64,000 bases of DNA, from the NCBI RefSeq assembly GCF_002288925.2, contig NW_022098050.1:6952710-7016709 (forward strand), given 5' to 3'. Made by a program: the position numbers and the translations under genes. This document shows, in pieces, positions 32,476 through 44,374 of the stretch; position 1 is the first letter of the stretch, and each line of letters starts with the position of its first letter. This DNA comes from Delphinapterus leucas. Taxonomy: Eukaryota > Chordata > Mammalia > Artiodactyla > Monodontidae. Below the pieces are notes generated by a model that saw only the letters and a list, made by a program, of their open reading frames with translations, did no database searches and was not told the DNA's origin.

Positions 32476-34194
32476 AGACACACAGAGAGTTGAATTGAGG
32501 TGCTGTCAAATTATACATTCATGAAGATGGTTGCCATAGCAACAGTTGGGGTAAAAGGTGGGCTGGGAGGATGTGAGATGGTTACAAGAGGTACCTGATA
32601 TGCATGCACATGCTTGAACTTCCCCATTAACTAAACCAAGGATACAGGCTTTAAAGCAAGTGGCTACACAGCATAAACAGATACAGTATAGCTTGTTTCA
32701 GTTTTCTCCCGTCCCCTGGATTCCCACCTGAGATGAACATGCAATTGCCACCAGGAACATTCTCCTCAAGGCTCATATCACTATTCTGGAAAAACTTACA
32801 TCAGTAATCAATGAACTCCTGTTTGAGAAAAGATCTATACAGATCAGACTTGCCTGGTTCATGAACAAATAGCCCTAGCAAGGGCCATATCCCTATCCCA
32901 GAGGACAAACAAGAGTCAGTGACCTGTTCAGGTGTTCACAAACAATGCCCCTGCCCTCAGCTCTCCAGTGGGCAGGAAAACTCAATTTCCACAGTGGCAG
33001 ACTAATAACCATTCTCCACTCTCTAGTCCTAAGAGGGGAGTTGACACCGATCATGGCTGGCGATGTTTATCCTGGCATCCGCTTGACAGTATCAGAGGAC
33101 AAACCAATGGATGGAATTGGAAGGAGCAAGGAGATCAGTGTATTTTCAGAGGCCAATTTCAAGGCCCCTAGTGAGGGAGATAAGCTTATCCTATTCTAAG
33201 TGAACCTACATGTGAAATCCATATTTCTATATAAAAGAAGGATGGTTCATCTCTTTACAGAAGAAGTCTCTAGGGGACTAATTTGCCTGTTGAGCTCCCC
33301 TGGGGCATTTTATTTGTGGTTTCACTTTATTGAAAGCATAGGGCTGCATGGCATGCTGTAATGGTTCTCAAAATGATTCTATGGATATTCTGTTTGAATG
33401 AAAGCTTTTGTGAAAGTTCAATAAGTGAATCATATGGAAAGGGCTGCTTAGCTTCAAGTGGGGCTAGAGACTTGTAATTGCAGATTCTTCTCTCGGTCTG
33501 TCTTCATTCCTCCACTTTCTTTGATCCTTGAGAGACAGCAACGTACCTTGTATAGCTTCTAATATCACAGTTTAGAAGTCTCTGATATGTAGTACAAATT
33601 AGGGATGTGCCCTGCTGCAAGCAATAGAAGATTGGACGACAGTGTGTTAAAGAAATAGGGAATTACTTTTTCATCCCTTATTGAGAAGTCTGGAAGCGGG
33701 TAAACACTATTGTTTCAGCAACCCTGGCCCTTTCTCTATTTCTGCTATGCTTATTCTATTGACTTGTTGCCTTATGGCTGCAAAAGAACTACAGCATCTC
33801 TGGGTGTCACATAAGTTCAAGGCAAAAAGAAAGTTGAAGGGGAAAATGTGGGATTTTTTTGCCTTCTGAGCTGCTGTTTATTTTTTGGGAGGGAGGGGGA
33901 AGTGACACATTACTAGACGACTGTCCTTTAGATCTCATTAGCCAGAAATAGCTCACAGGCCCATCATAGACCGCTGCTGACCAAAGGGCATTAGAGGACC
34001 ACTTAATCCAATAATGACTTATTTCCTGAGGCTAAGGAAGGGGTCTTTCCTCTCTGAAATCACAGAATCTCTGCCTGATTCTTGAACAAATCCAGATTTT
34101 ATTATCAGGCAGGTAGGGAATGGAGAAGGGCAGCTGGATGGACAATTGGACAGATAACAAAATGTGTCTCTCAGAGCCAATGGGCCAGGAAACT
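32476..34194. other. Unique non-coding sequence, possible old repeat remnants
   Basis: The segment 33595-33840 ('gccctgctgcaagcaataga', 'ttgccttatggctgcaaaag') vaguely recalls an old interspersed repeat, but I cannot confirm it. The two overlapping frames at 32932-33199 have no recognisable domain. Confidence 0.4.
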
Positions 34195-34345
34195 TGATTG
34201 TGAGTTCTAACTTGGGCACTTAACTGATTGTGAAACATTGGACAAGCCACTTGACATGGCCTGGCTGCAGTGACCTCATGTATAAATTGACAAAAGTGAA
34301 CAAGTTGAGTGCCAAGTTTCCTTCTAGCTCCAATCTTAAATGGTT
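34195..34345 (+). repeat. MIR, abutting a SINE insertion
   Basis: 'ttgtgagttctaacttgggc', 'gtgaaacattggacaagcca', 'gacctcatgtataaattgac' and 'ccttctagctccaatcttaa' match sense MIR. The end of the MIR was hit by the next SINE. Confidence 0.65.
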
Positions 34346-34354
34346 CTGTGCAAT

Positions 34355-34560
34355 TTTTTTTTTTTTTGCGGTACTTGGGCCTCTCACTGTTGTGGCCTCT
34401 CCCGTTGCGGAGCACAGGCTCCGGACGCGCAGGCTCAGCGGCCATGGCTCACGGGCCCAGCCGCTCCGCGGCATGTGGGATCTTCCGGGACCGGGGCACG
34501 AACCCGTGTCCCCTGCATCGGCAGGCGGACTCTCAACCACTGCGCCACCAGGGAAGCTCC
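34355..34560 (-). mobile_element. Young CHR-2-type (cetacean) SINE
   Basis: Complement of the youngest class: poly(T), 'gcggtacttgggcctctcac', 'gcggagcacaggctccggac', 'gcagccgctccgcgg'-like block, 'gaccggggcacgaacccgtg' and head complement 'gccaccagggaagctcc'. CpGs are largely intact. Target duplication 'tgcaatttt' is present on both sides, longer if one mismatch is allowed (34346-34357, 34560-34571). Confidence 0.95.
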
Positions 34561-34571
34561 TATGCAATTTT

Positions 34572-35329
34572 AATAACTTCCTCAATGTTCATGGCTAAAC
34601 CAAAACTGGTTTGTAATTGAAGCAGGTGCCCTAATGGAGCTGTTCTGGCTCTAAGAACTGGCTGCTTGTATTTTCATGCAGTAGATTATGTGCTGTGAAT
34701 TTCAAAGAAATTCCACTTTTTTTTTAAACTTTGAGGAAAAATCAGCTCTCTGTTCCCCTCCATCCCATAGTTAAACTTTACATTTGAATAGTACAGCTTT
34801 CTTCCATGTAATTCTTATTTAGTTTTTCTTGACAGAAAAAAGAAAAGAAAAATCAACCTTCCTATTTGGTATAAAGCTCCTTCTAAGTAACAGGAAATTA
34901 TTACCTGCCCTCTGATTGATTGTCCAATATTAAAATAAAGTAAATAAATGAAGTCTTAAAAATATATAATTGCAATTAATGTTTGGCTGTATCGAGTATA
35001 CAGTTTTCACCAGTTGTAAACAAAAGTAAAAGCTTAAGGTTCTGACTGGGTGATATACGTGTGGTTAGCACAGTGCCTGACTTTTGGTAATTATTCGGTA
35101 AGTGTGTTTTGGATCCCTGAATTATGATAAGAAGCATAAATGAGCCAGAATTGACTAGGGTAGATTTAATTCCTCAGAGTTAGATTTTCATAGTTTTAAT
35201 ATCCTTGATGTTACTAAGGAGGGCATTGGAAAAGGGCTTACTTGAAACATTTGATTGATAGCTTATATGTACATTAGTCAATATACAAAAGGAAGTCAGA
35301 AGTAGTGCAGCATGCCGGTTCATTCACTG
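34572..35329. other. Unique A/T-rich non-coding sequence
   Basis: No recognised repeat or gene. Confidence 0.4.
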
Positions 35330-36200
35330 ACTATTAATTAAGTGTCCTCTAGGTGCCAAGCACTCTCGTAGATAGTGCAGTACAACAGTGAATGAGCGAG
35401 ACCACGGTCCCTGCTCCCATGGAGCTGCACTCCAGTGGAGGAGACAGACAATAAACAATAAGCAAAAACTATTTCAAGTAGTGATAGGAGTTACGAAGAA
35501 GATGGAACAGGTTAATGTAATAGTGAGTGGGTGGGTGAGCAGCATTAGTTAAGGCAGTCATGGAAGGCTTTTCTGAAGACTTGACATTTGAGCTGAGACC
35601 ATGTGAAGATCAGAGGGAACAGTAAGTGCAAATACCCTTCGGTGGCAATGAGCCTGGTGTGTTTGAAGACGAGTAAGAAAGCCAGTGTTGCTCAAGTGTA
35701 GTGAACAAGGTTAGTCGGGAGAGGTGGCCAAGGGCCAACCTGTACGGAACCTTGTAGAAGGATATCATTCTAGCTGCAATGAAAATCTATTTAGGATTTT
35801 AAGCAGGGGAAGAACATTACCTGCTTTAAATTTTTGTAAGATCTTCTATCTCCTGGGTGGAGAATGGATTAGAGGGGGCAAGACCCCCTACACGTTCGAT
35901 AGCTATTGCAGCAGTACCAGTGGGAGAAGATAATGCCTTATGAGCAGGGAGATGGGGAAAAGTAGATAGATTGGAGATCTATTTTGGAAGCACAGCAGTA
36001 GGACTTGCTAATGGATTGTGTTGTGTATGGGGGTTAATGATAGAAGGAAAGGGATTAAGCATGGCCTCTAGGTTTTCAGCTGAAGTGATTGGGAGGAAGG
36101 GGTGACTTTTTTCTGATAATCTGAAGAGGGTGGGGAGAAGAAGCTGGGGTGGGGGTGGTCACTGACAGTCAGAAGTTCTGATTTAGAAATGTTAGGTCTG
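35330..36200 (-). mobile_element. Well-preserved L2 3' portion
   Basis: Complement of L2 over about 870 bases, in order: 'gtgtcctctaggtgccaagc', 'ggagacagacaataaacaat', 'ttgacatttgagctgagacc', 'gatcagagggaacagtaagt', 'aacattacctgctttaaat'-type block, 'gggtggagaatggattagag', 'gcagtaggacttgctaatgg' and 'gatttagaaatgttaggtct'. It has no open frame. Confidence 0.88.
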
Positions 36201-36960
36201 AGCTGCCCCGCAGACATCTGCATCTTAAAAGTCTACTTTGAAGCAGGGGTTTTACAAAGGAGTCCTCTTAGGAATGCAACGGTTAAAGACAGAAGAAAAG
36301 CAGTAATCCTTAACAAACTCTCAATAACAGAATCTCCACAATGCTGTGTCTCTCTCTTAAGTAGGCAGAGATAACTGTTCCAACATAATCTCCCTGATAA
36401 AGAAAAGAATTGAGAACACACATGTTTAAGACCTTCGGTATGGGCTTCCCTAATCCCCTCTTCACCTTTTTGACCAGTCCAAGTGCTTACATCGGCAGAA
36501 AAATTTAAGCAGACAGAGGCAACTTTGTAGAGAAATGAATTGTGGGGAAGTCTGCTAGGATTACCAAGATTAATAGAAAAGAAAAGAACTGTCCTAAAAT
36601 AAGCACACGATAAAATACCAGAATGTTACAGGGAACAGACCAGAAAAGAAAAAAAACCCCAAAACCTAGGTTAGGTTTTCATTTTAATAAAGTGGAAATA
36701 TGTAGGCAGGAAATTATTTTTGAAAAATTTTCACTTGGTGAAGCTGTTCAAATAAAATCTACATACTTTTAATTATAAATGGAACAGACAGGATTTTGTG
36801 CATCTCTAAATTTAGGATCTGAGTTTTATGCTCTTGATGTGGGTAGAAGGTGTGAGTGCTAGAATGTGCCAGGTCTGTAACCTCACAGGCCTCTATAAAT
36901 TGTCTTTTTTGTTTTTTTATCAATTTAAACATTTACTAAGGGCCTTCTGTATGCTAGATA
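36201..36960. other. Unique A/T-rich non-coding sequence
   Basis: No recognised repeat. 'gggccttctgtatgctagat' at about 36940 recalls an L2 or MIR tail but is too short. Confidence 0.4.
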
Positions 36961-36974
36961 CTATACTCAGTATT

Positions 36975-39380
36975 ATTTTTAAACATCTTTATTGGACTCT
37001 TACAGTGTTAAAGTGTTGTGTTGGTTTCTGCTGTATAACAAAGTGAATCAGTTATACGTATACATATATCCCCATATCCCCTCCCTCTTTTGCCTCCCTC
37101 CCACCCTCCCTATCCCACCCCTCTAGGTGAACACAAAGCACCGAGCTGATCTCCCTGTGCTATGCAGCTGCTTCCCACTAGCTATCTATTTTACATTTGG
37201 TAGTGTATATATGTCAATGCTACTCTCTCACTTCATCCCAGCTTACCATTCCCCCTCCCTGTGTCCTCAAGTCCATTCTCTACGTCTGCGTGTTTATTCC
37301 TGTCCTGCTCCTAGGTTACTTAGAACCATTTTTCTTTTTAGATTCCATATATATGTGTTACCATATGGTATTTGTTCTTCTCTTTCTGACTTACTTCACT
37401 CTGTATGACAGACTCTAGGCCCATCCACCTCACTACAAATAACACAATTTCCTTTCTTTTTATGGCTGAGTAATATTCCATTGTATATATGGGCCACATC
37501 TTCTTTATCCATTCATCTGTTGATGGACACTTAGGTTGCTCCCATGTCCTGGCTATTGTAAATAGAGCTGCAATGAACATTGTGGTACATGACTCTTTGA
37601 ATTATGGTTTTCTCAGGGTATATGCCCAGTAGCGGGATTGCTGGGTCATATGGTAGTTCTATTTGTAGTTTTTTAAGGAACCTCCATACTGTTCTCCATA
37701 GTGGCTGTATCAATTTACATTCCCACCAAGAGTGCGAGAGGGTTCCCTTTTCTCCACATCCTCTCCAGCATTTATTGTTTCTAGATTTTTTGATGATGGT
37801 CATTCTGACCGGTGTGAGATGATATCTCATTGTAGTTTTGATTTGCATTTCTATAATGATTAATGATGTTGAGCATTCTTTCATGTGTTTGTTGGCAATC
37901 TGTATATCTTCTTTGGAGAAATGTCTATTTAGGTCTTCTGCCCATTTTTGGATTGGGTTGTTTGTTTTTTTTGTTATTGAGCTGCATGAGCTGCTTGTAA
38001 ATTTTGGAGATTAATCCTTTGTCAGTTGCTTCATTTGCAAATATTTTCTCCCATTCTGAGGGTTGTCTTTTGGTCTTGTTTGTGGTTTCCTTTGCTGTGC
38101 AGAAGCTTTGAGGTTTCATTAGGTCCCATTTGTTTATTTTTGTTTTTATTTCCATTTCTCTAGGAGGTGGGTCAAGAAAGATCTTGCTGTGATTTATGTC
38201 ATAGAGTGTTCTGCCTATGTTTTCCTCTAAGAGTTTGATAGTGTCTGGCCTTACATTTAGGTCTTTAATCCATTTTGAGTTTATATTTGTGTATGGTGTT
38301 AGGGAGTGTTCTAATCTCATACTTTTGCATGTACCTGTCCAGTTTTCCCAGCACCACTTATTGAAGAGGCTGTCTTTTCTCCACTGTATATTCTTGCCCC
38401 CATCATCAAAGTTAAGGTGACCATATGTGCGTGGGTTTATCTCTGGGCTTTCTATCCTGTTCCATTGATCTATCTTTCTGTTTTTGTGCCAGTACCATAC
38501 TGTCTTGATTACTGTAGCTTTGTAGTATAGTCTGAAGTCAGGGAGCCTAATTTCTCCAGCTCTGTTTTTCTTTCTCAAGATTGCTTTGACTATTCTGGGA
38601 CTTTTGTGTTTCCATACACATTGTAAAATTTTTTGTTCTAGTTCTGTGAAAAATGCCATTGGTAGCTTGACAGGGGTTGCATTGAATCTGTACATTGCTT
38701 TGGGTTGTATAGTCATCTTCACAATATTGATTCTTCCAATTGAAGAACATGGTATATCTCTCCATCTGTTTGTTTCATCTTTAATTTCTTTCATCAGTGT
38801 CTTATAGTTTTCTGCATACAGGTCTTTTGTCTCCTTGAGAAGGTTTATTCCTAGGTATTTTATTCTTTTTGTTGCAATCGTAAACGGGAGTGTTTCCTTA
38901 ATTTCTCTTGCAGATTTTCTGTCGTTAGTGTGTAGGAATGCAAGAGATTTCTGTGCATTAATTTTGTATCCTGCTACTTTACCAAATTGATTGATTAGCT
39001 CTAGTAGTTTTCTGGTAGCATCTTTAGGGTTCTCTATGTACAGTATCATGTCATCTGCAAGCAGTGAAAGTTTTACTTCTTCTTTTCCGATTTGGATTAC
39101 TTTTATTTCTTTTTCTTTTCTGACTGCTGTGGCTGAAACTTCCAAAACTGTGTTGCATCATAGCAGTGAGAGTGGCCAGCCTTGTCTTGTTCCTGATCTT
39201 AGAGGAAATGGTTTCAGTTTTTCACCATTGAGAACGATGTTGGCTGTGGGTTAGTCATACATGGCCTTTATTATGCTGAGGTAGGTTCCCTCTATGCCCA
39301 CTTTCTGGAGAGTTTTTATCATAATTGGGTGTTGAATTTTGTCGAAAGCTTTTCCTGCATCTTTTGAGATGATCTTATGT
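36975..39380 (-). mobile_element. L1 3' half (ORF2 C-terminal half and 3'UTR)
   Basis: The complement starts at the 3' end 'aaacatctttattggactct' and passes through the 3'UTR ('caaagcaccgagctgatctc', 'ggtagtgtatatatgtcaat') into ORF2. The L1 begins abruptly at the [11 protein letters not shown] block of the RT near 39380. There it meets an A-rich run and a SINE scrap instead of the 5' half of ORF2. Only a short T run marks the 3' tail. Confidence 0.93.
37338..39380 (-). pseudogene. L1 ORF2 C-terminal pseudogene (RT end, Cys-rich C-terminus)
   Basis: ORF2 encodes the L1 endonuclease/reverse transcriptase; intact proteins are about 1,275 residues. Here a 406-codon open stretch (39145 down to 37925) keeps RT motif '[19 protein letters not shown]' and the downstream thumb-like region. 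The usual Phe of FADD is Leu. Upstream, a stop (TAA, 39253-39251) replaces a Lys codon in the RT. At 37925 the frame is lost: an extra A in an A-run gives the false ending 'KMGRRPK'. A second frame (37884-37531) then carries the C-terminal block '[22 protein letters not shown]', which includes the Cys-rich CCHC-like region, and a third (37580-37338) carries '[20 protein letters not shown]'. At least two frameshifts and one nonsense change make it non-functional. The endonuclease domain is absent. Confidence 0.93.
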
Positions 39381-39408
39381 TTTTTGTTTTTTGTTTTTTG
39401 TTTTTTTT
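39378..39408. repeat. (TGTTTTTT)n A/T tail repeat
   Basis: About four units of 'tgtttttt'. In complement this is an A-rich tail of the SINE scrap that follows. Confidence 0.85.
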
Positions 39409-39447
39409 CGGTACACGGGCCTCTCACTGTTGTGGCCTCTCCTGCCG
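39409..39447 (-). mobile_element. CHR-2-type SINE 3' scrap at an L1-L1 junction
   Basis: 'cggtacacgggcctctcact' and 'gttgtggcctctcctgc' are the complement of only the last ~40 bases of the young cetacean SINE. The head and body are missing. It sits between an L1 5'UTR and an L1 ORF2 half. Confidence 0.85.
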
Positions 39448-39448
39448 T

Positions 39449-41284
39449 GTGGTGTGTTTTGTGGTGTCTGTGACCTTATTATGATTTTAGGCAGCCTCTC
39501 TGCTAATGGGTGGTGTTGTGTTCCTGTGTTGCTCGTTGTTTGGCATGGGGTGTCCAGCACTGGAGGTTGCTGGTTGTTGAGTTGAGCTGGGTGTTGGCGT
39601 TGAGATGGAGATCTCTGGGAGATTTTCACCATTTGATATTATGTGGAACTGGGAGGTCTCTTGTGGACCAATGTCCTGAACTTGGCTCTCCCACCTCAGA
39701 GGCAGAGCCTTGACTCCTGGCTGGAGCACTAAGAGACTGTCATCCACATGGCTCAGAATAAAAGGAAGAAAAAAGAAGAAAGAAAGAAAGAAGAAGATAA
39801 AATAAAATAATTAAAATAAAAAATAGTTATTAAAAAAGTTTTTAAAAAAGTAATAAAAAAGGAAGGAAAGAAGAGAGCGACCAAACCAAAAAACAAATCC
39901 ACCAGTGATAAGAAGCACTAAAAACTGTACTAGAAAAAAGAAAAACAAAAAAACGGACAGACAGAAGCCTAGGACAAATGGTAAAAGCAAAGCTATACAG
40001 ACAAAATCACACACAGAAGCATACACATGCACACTCACAAAAAAAGAAAAAGGGAAAAAAAGCCAAAAGCCAAAAGCCAAAAGCCACCTCCTCATTTTGG
40101 GATGATTCGTCGTCTATTCCAGTATTCCACAGATGCAGGGTACATCACGTTGATTGTGGTGATTTAATCTGCTGCTCCTGAGGCTGCTGGGAGAGATTTC
40201 CATTTCTCTTCTTTGTTCACACAGCTCCTGGGGTACAGCTTTGAATCTGGCCCTGCCTCTGTGTGTAGGTTGCCTCAGGGTGTCTGTTCTTCGCTCAGAC
40301 AGGACGGGGTTAAATTAGCAGCTGATTCGGGGGCTCTGGCTCACTCAGGCCGGGAGGAGGGAGGGGTACGGAGTGCGGGGTGAGCCTGCAGCGGCAGAGG
40401 CCGGCGTGACGTTGCACCAGCCTGAGGCACGCTGTGGGTTCTCCCGGGCAAGTTGTCCCTGGATCCTGGGACCCTGGCAGTGGTGGGCTGCACAGGCTCC
40501 CAGGAGGGGAGGTGTGGAGAGTGACCTGTGCTCGCGCACAGGCTTCTTGGTGGCTGCAGCAGCAGCCTTAATGTCTCATGGCCGTCTCTGGGGTCTGTGC
40601 TGATAGCCGAGGCTTGCGCCCGTCTCTGGAGCTCCTTTAAGAGGTACTGATAATCCCCTCTCCTCGCGCACCAGGAAGCAGAGGCGAGAAAAAGTCTCTC
40701 GCCTCTCTGGCAGCTCCAGACTTTTTCCCGGACTCCCTCCCGGCTAGCTGTGGCGCACCAGCCCCTTCAAGCTGTGTTCACGCCGCCAACCCCAGTCCTC
40801 TCCCAGCGATCCGACTGAAGCCCAAGCCTCAGCTCCCAGCCCCGCCCGCCCCGGCGGGTGAGCAGACAGGCCTCTCGGCCTGGGGAGTGCCTCAGCACCG
40901 ATCCTCTGTGCGGGAATCTCTCCGCTTTGCCCTCCGCACCCCTGTTGCTGTGCTCTCCTCTGCAGCTCCAAAGCTTCCCCCTCCCGCCACCCGCAGTTTC
41001 CACCTGCGAAGGGGCTTCCTAGCGTATGGAAACCTTTCCTCCTTCACAGCTCCCTCCCACTGGTGCAGGCCCAGTCCCTATTCTTTTGTCTCTGTTTATT
41101 CTTTTTTCTTTTGCCCTACCCAGGTACGTGGGGAGTTCCTTGCCTTTTGGGAGGTCTGAGGTCTTCTGCCAGCATTCAGTAGGTGTTCTGTAGGAGTTGT
41201 TCCACATATAGATGTATTTCTGATATATTTGTGGGGAGGAAGGTGATCTCCACGTCTTAGTCTTCCGCCATCTTGAAGCTCCTC
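39449..41284 (-). mobile_element. L1 5'UTR, copy 1 (CpG-rich)
   Basis: In complement it starts 'aggagcttcaagatggcgga', the 5' end of cetartiodactyl L1s, and runs about 1.84 kb before breaking into the SINE scrap at 39449. The 5'UTR is the internal pol II promoter of L1. It is collinear with copy 2 at an offset of about 2,390 bases (for example 'gtgtctgtgaccttattatg' at 39463 and 'gtgtctgtgaccttagtgtg' at 41852). A 7-base tandem 'ccaaaag' x3-4 lies at about 40061-40085. Confidence 0.93.
40330..41010 (-). promoter_or_regulatory. CpG-rich L1 promoter region, copy 1
   Basis: Dense CpGs in the 5'UTR copy 1 ('gcggcagaggccggcgtgac', 'gccccgcccgccccggcggg'). The matching stretch of copy 2 has many of them as TG or CA ('gtggcagaggctgacgtgac', 'gccccacctgccccggtggg'). 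This fits a pol II L1 promoter whose methylated CpGs have decayed less in copy 1. Activity is inference. Confidence 0.6.
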
Positions 41285-41289
41285 TGTCC

Positions 41290-41719
41290 TCAATTCTTTT
41301 CATTCTTTTTTCTTTATTGTGCTCTGCAGTAGTTTTTTGCACTCTTTTATTTAACAGGTCACTTATCCGTTCTTCTGCCTCAGAATGCTACTGATTCCTT
41401 CTAGCAAATTTTTAATTTCATTTATTGTGTTGTTCATCATTGTTTGTTTGCTCTTCAGTTCTTCTAAGTCCTTGTTAAACTTTTCTTGTATTTTCTCCAT
41501 TCTCTTTCCGAGATTTTGGATCACCTTTACTATCATTACTCCAAATTTCTTTTCAAGTAGACTGCCTATTTCCTCTTCATTTGTTTGGTCTGGTGTGTTT
41601 TCACCTTGCTCCTTCATCTGCTGCATATTTCTCTGTTTTCTCATTTTGCATAACTTACTATGTTTTGGGTCTTCTGCAGGTTGCAGGTTCGTAGTTTCTG
41701 TTATTTTTGGTGTCTGCAC
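41290..41719 (-). pseudogene. L1 ORF1 N-terminal fragment
   Basis: ORF1 encodes the trimeric RNA-binding protein of L1. In complement an ATG at 41644 begins 'MRKQRNMQQMKEQGEN' and reads into the coiled-coil 'KRMEKIQEKFNKDLEELKSK' up to 'NLLEGISSILRQKNG', where the frame breaks (stop just below 41363). A further frame carries 'AEHNKEKRMKRIED' to about 41290, where the sequence jumps to the 5' end of another L1. The RRM and C-terminal domains are missing. It belongs with 5'UTR copy 2 just upstream on the same strand. Confidence 0.9.
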
Positions 41720-43672
41720 CCTGTGGATCAGGTTGGTTCAGTGGGTTGTGTAGGCTTCCTGGTGGAGGGGACTGGTGCCTGTGTTCTGGTGTCTGGAGCT
41801 GTATCTTGTCCTCCTGGTGGGCAGTGCTGCATCCGCTGGTGTGTTTTGGAGTGTCTGTGACCTTAGTGTGACTTTAGGCAGCCTCTCTGCTAATGGATGG
41901 GGTTTTGTTCCTGTCTTGGTTGTTGCTTGGCATGGGGCTTCCAGCAGTGGACCTAACTGGGCATTGGGTGGAGCTGGGTCTTAGTGTTGAGATGAAGATT
42001 TGTGGGAGAGCTCTTGCTGATTGATATTATGTGGGGCTGGGAGGTTTCTGGTGGTGCAATGTCGTAGACTCGGCCCTCCCACTTTGGAGGCTCAGGCCTG
42101 ACATCTGGCTGGAGCACCAAGGCCTGCCAGCCACACAGCTCAGGAGAAAAGGAAGAAAGAATAAAACAAACAAAACAGAACAAAAAATGTACAGAGAGAA
42201 CCCTAGGACATATGGTAAAAGCAAACCTATACAGAGAAAATCACACAAGTAAGCATACACATACACACTCCCAAAAAGAGGAAAAGGAAAAAAAATGTAT
42301 ATAGTAAAAAAAAAAAAAAGGAAGAGAGCAACCAAACCAATAAACAAATCCACCCATGATAGTAAGCTCTAAATACCAAACTAAGATAAACATAAAACCA
42401 GAAACAAATTAGATGCAGAAAGCAAACCTCAAGTCTACAGTTGCTCCCAAAGTCCAGGGCCTTAATTTTGGGAACATTTGTTGTCTATTCAGGTATTCTT
42501 CAGGTGTAGTGTTTATCAAGTTGATTGTGGGGATTTAATCTGCTGCTCCTGAGGCTGCACAGAGAAATTTCCCTTTTTCTTCTTTGTTTGCACAGCTCCT
42601 GGGTTTTAGCTTTGGTTTTTGCCCTGCCCCTGTGTGTAGGCCGCCCTCAGGAATCTGTTCCCCACCCAGACAGGAGGGGGTTAAAGCAGTAGCTGATTAG
42701 GGCTCTCTTGCTCACTCAGGCGGTGGGGAGGGAGGGGTATGGTAGTCATGGAATGCAGTGCGAGCCTGAGGTGGCAGAGGCTGACGTGACCTTGCAACAG
42801 CCTGAGACACGCTGTGTTTTCTCCTGGGGAAGTTGTCCCTGGATCTTGGGGCCCTGGCAGTGGCGGGCTGCACAGGTTCCTGGGGGGTGGGGTGGATAGT
42901 GACCTGCGATTGCACACAGGATTCCTGGTGGCAGTGCCCGCGGTGTTAGCAGTTCATGCTGGTCTCTGGGGTCCGAGCTGATAGCCGCAGCTTGTGCCTG
43001 TCTCTGGAGCTCACTTAGGCGGTGCTCTGCCTTCTGTGGACACACTGGGAAGGAATCTCCTCTCCTCACACACCCCGAAACAAAGGTCTCTTGCCTCTCT
43101 GGCAGGTCCAGACTTTTTCCCGGACTCCCTCCTGGCTACTTGTGGCTCACTAGCCCCCTTTAGGCTGTGTTCACGCAACCAACCCCAGTTCTCTCCCTGG
43201 GATCTGACCTCGGAAGCCCGAGCCTCAGCTCCCTGCCCCACCTGCCCCGGTGGGTGAGCATACAAGCCTCTCGGGCTGGTGAGTGCTGGTCGGCACCGGT
43301 CCTCTGTGTGGGAATCTCTCCGTTACCCTCTGCACCGCTGTTGCTGTGCTCTCCTCCGTGGCGCCAAAGTTTCCCCCCTCCGCCACCTGTCTCCACCAGT
43401 GAAGGGGCTTCCTAGTGTGTGGAAACTTTTCCTCCTTCACAGCTCCCTCCCACTGGTGCAGGTCCTGTCCGTGTTCTTTTGTCTCTGTTTTTCCTTTTTC
43501 TTTTGCCCTACCCAGGTACGTGGGGAGTTTCTTGCCTTTTGGGAGGTCTGAGGTCTTCTGCCAGCGTTCGGTAGGTGTTCTGTAGGAGTTATTCCACGTG
43601 TAGATGTATTTCTGATGCATTTGTGGGGAGGAAGGTGATCTCCATATCTTACTACTTAGCCATCTTGAAGGT
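41720..43672 (-). mobile_element. L1 5'UTR, copy 2
   Basis: Complement starts 'cttcaagatggctaagtagt', with the same promoter layout as copy 1 and about 1.95 kb long. It continues smoothly into the ORF1 fragment. CpG loss suggests it is the older of the two. The 'gccatcttgaag' ends of the two copies lie about 2,391 bases apart. Confidence 0.92.
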
Positions 43673-44374
43673 CTGTCCCTTATAAAGTATCTTGAGGTGG
43701 TATTAAGGCAAGGTGAATTTGATACTGGCCTACCAATGATACTCTAGTCCTAGGTAAATGAGATTTTTCTTAGAATCTCTTGGTTTTTGGGTTTGTTGCT
43801 AAGAATTCTGTTTTGGCACACTTTATTCAGGCAAATGGATTGCTTCTCTCTTTTCCTGCCATCCCCATGGCCAGGTTCTGGCCAATGCACACTTGAGTAG
43901 GGGCCATTCACTGGGTGACCCACTCAGGCGGGCTTTTAGCTGTATCTTCCTCCTTCCTCTTGTGGGTGAAGGGCTGTAGAGTGAGTGGATAATCAGGCTG
44001 TCAGGCACTTGACTTTGACAGACTGGTCTACAGAGATCTTCAGAGTTTCTCTAGAGTCTCATCTCAATGTGACATTTACACGTTTTATAAGTAGTAGTAT
44101 TGTTTTTTTTTTAAATTGTGAGTGGTGATCCATGAATATGTCATGAAATGGAATTAGTGGTATTGACCAAGATATTAAAGAGTACAATAAGATAAATAGA
44201 ATAAAAATATCAGTGTGTATGGTGCATAGTAAGGTTAAGTATTGTTTCATGGAGCTTCGTTTGTAGATAAACCTGTACGTCCTGGGTTATGATGTAGAAT
44301 GTATTTTTTACTCCAACTTGTGGTTAAAAAGAAAGTTTGAGAAAGACTGCCCTAGAGTGTAGGGGATGAGAATC
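43673..44374. other. Unique non-coding sequence
   Basis: No recognised repeat or gene. Confidence 0.4.

Noticed and set aside
37925..39145. 406-codon minus-strand frame as a functional gene
   Set aside because: It is L1 ORF2 without endonuclease or C-terminus, with stops and shifts on both sides, and it lacks an ATG at the start of the open stretch.
39811..40105. Hydrophobic 94-codon minus frame that looks like a membrane protein
   Set aside because: It is the complement of A-rich L1 5'UTR sequence, which gives Phe/Leu-rich translations; the same happens at 42027-42353.
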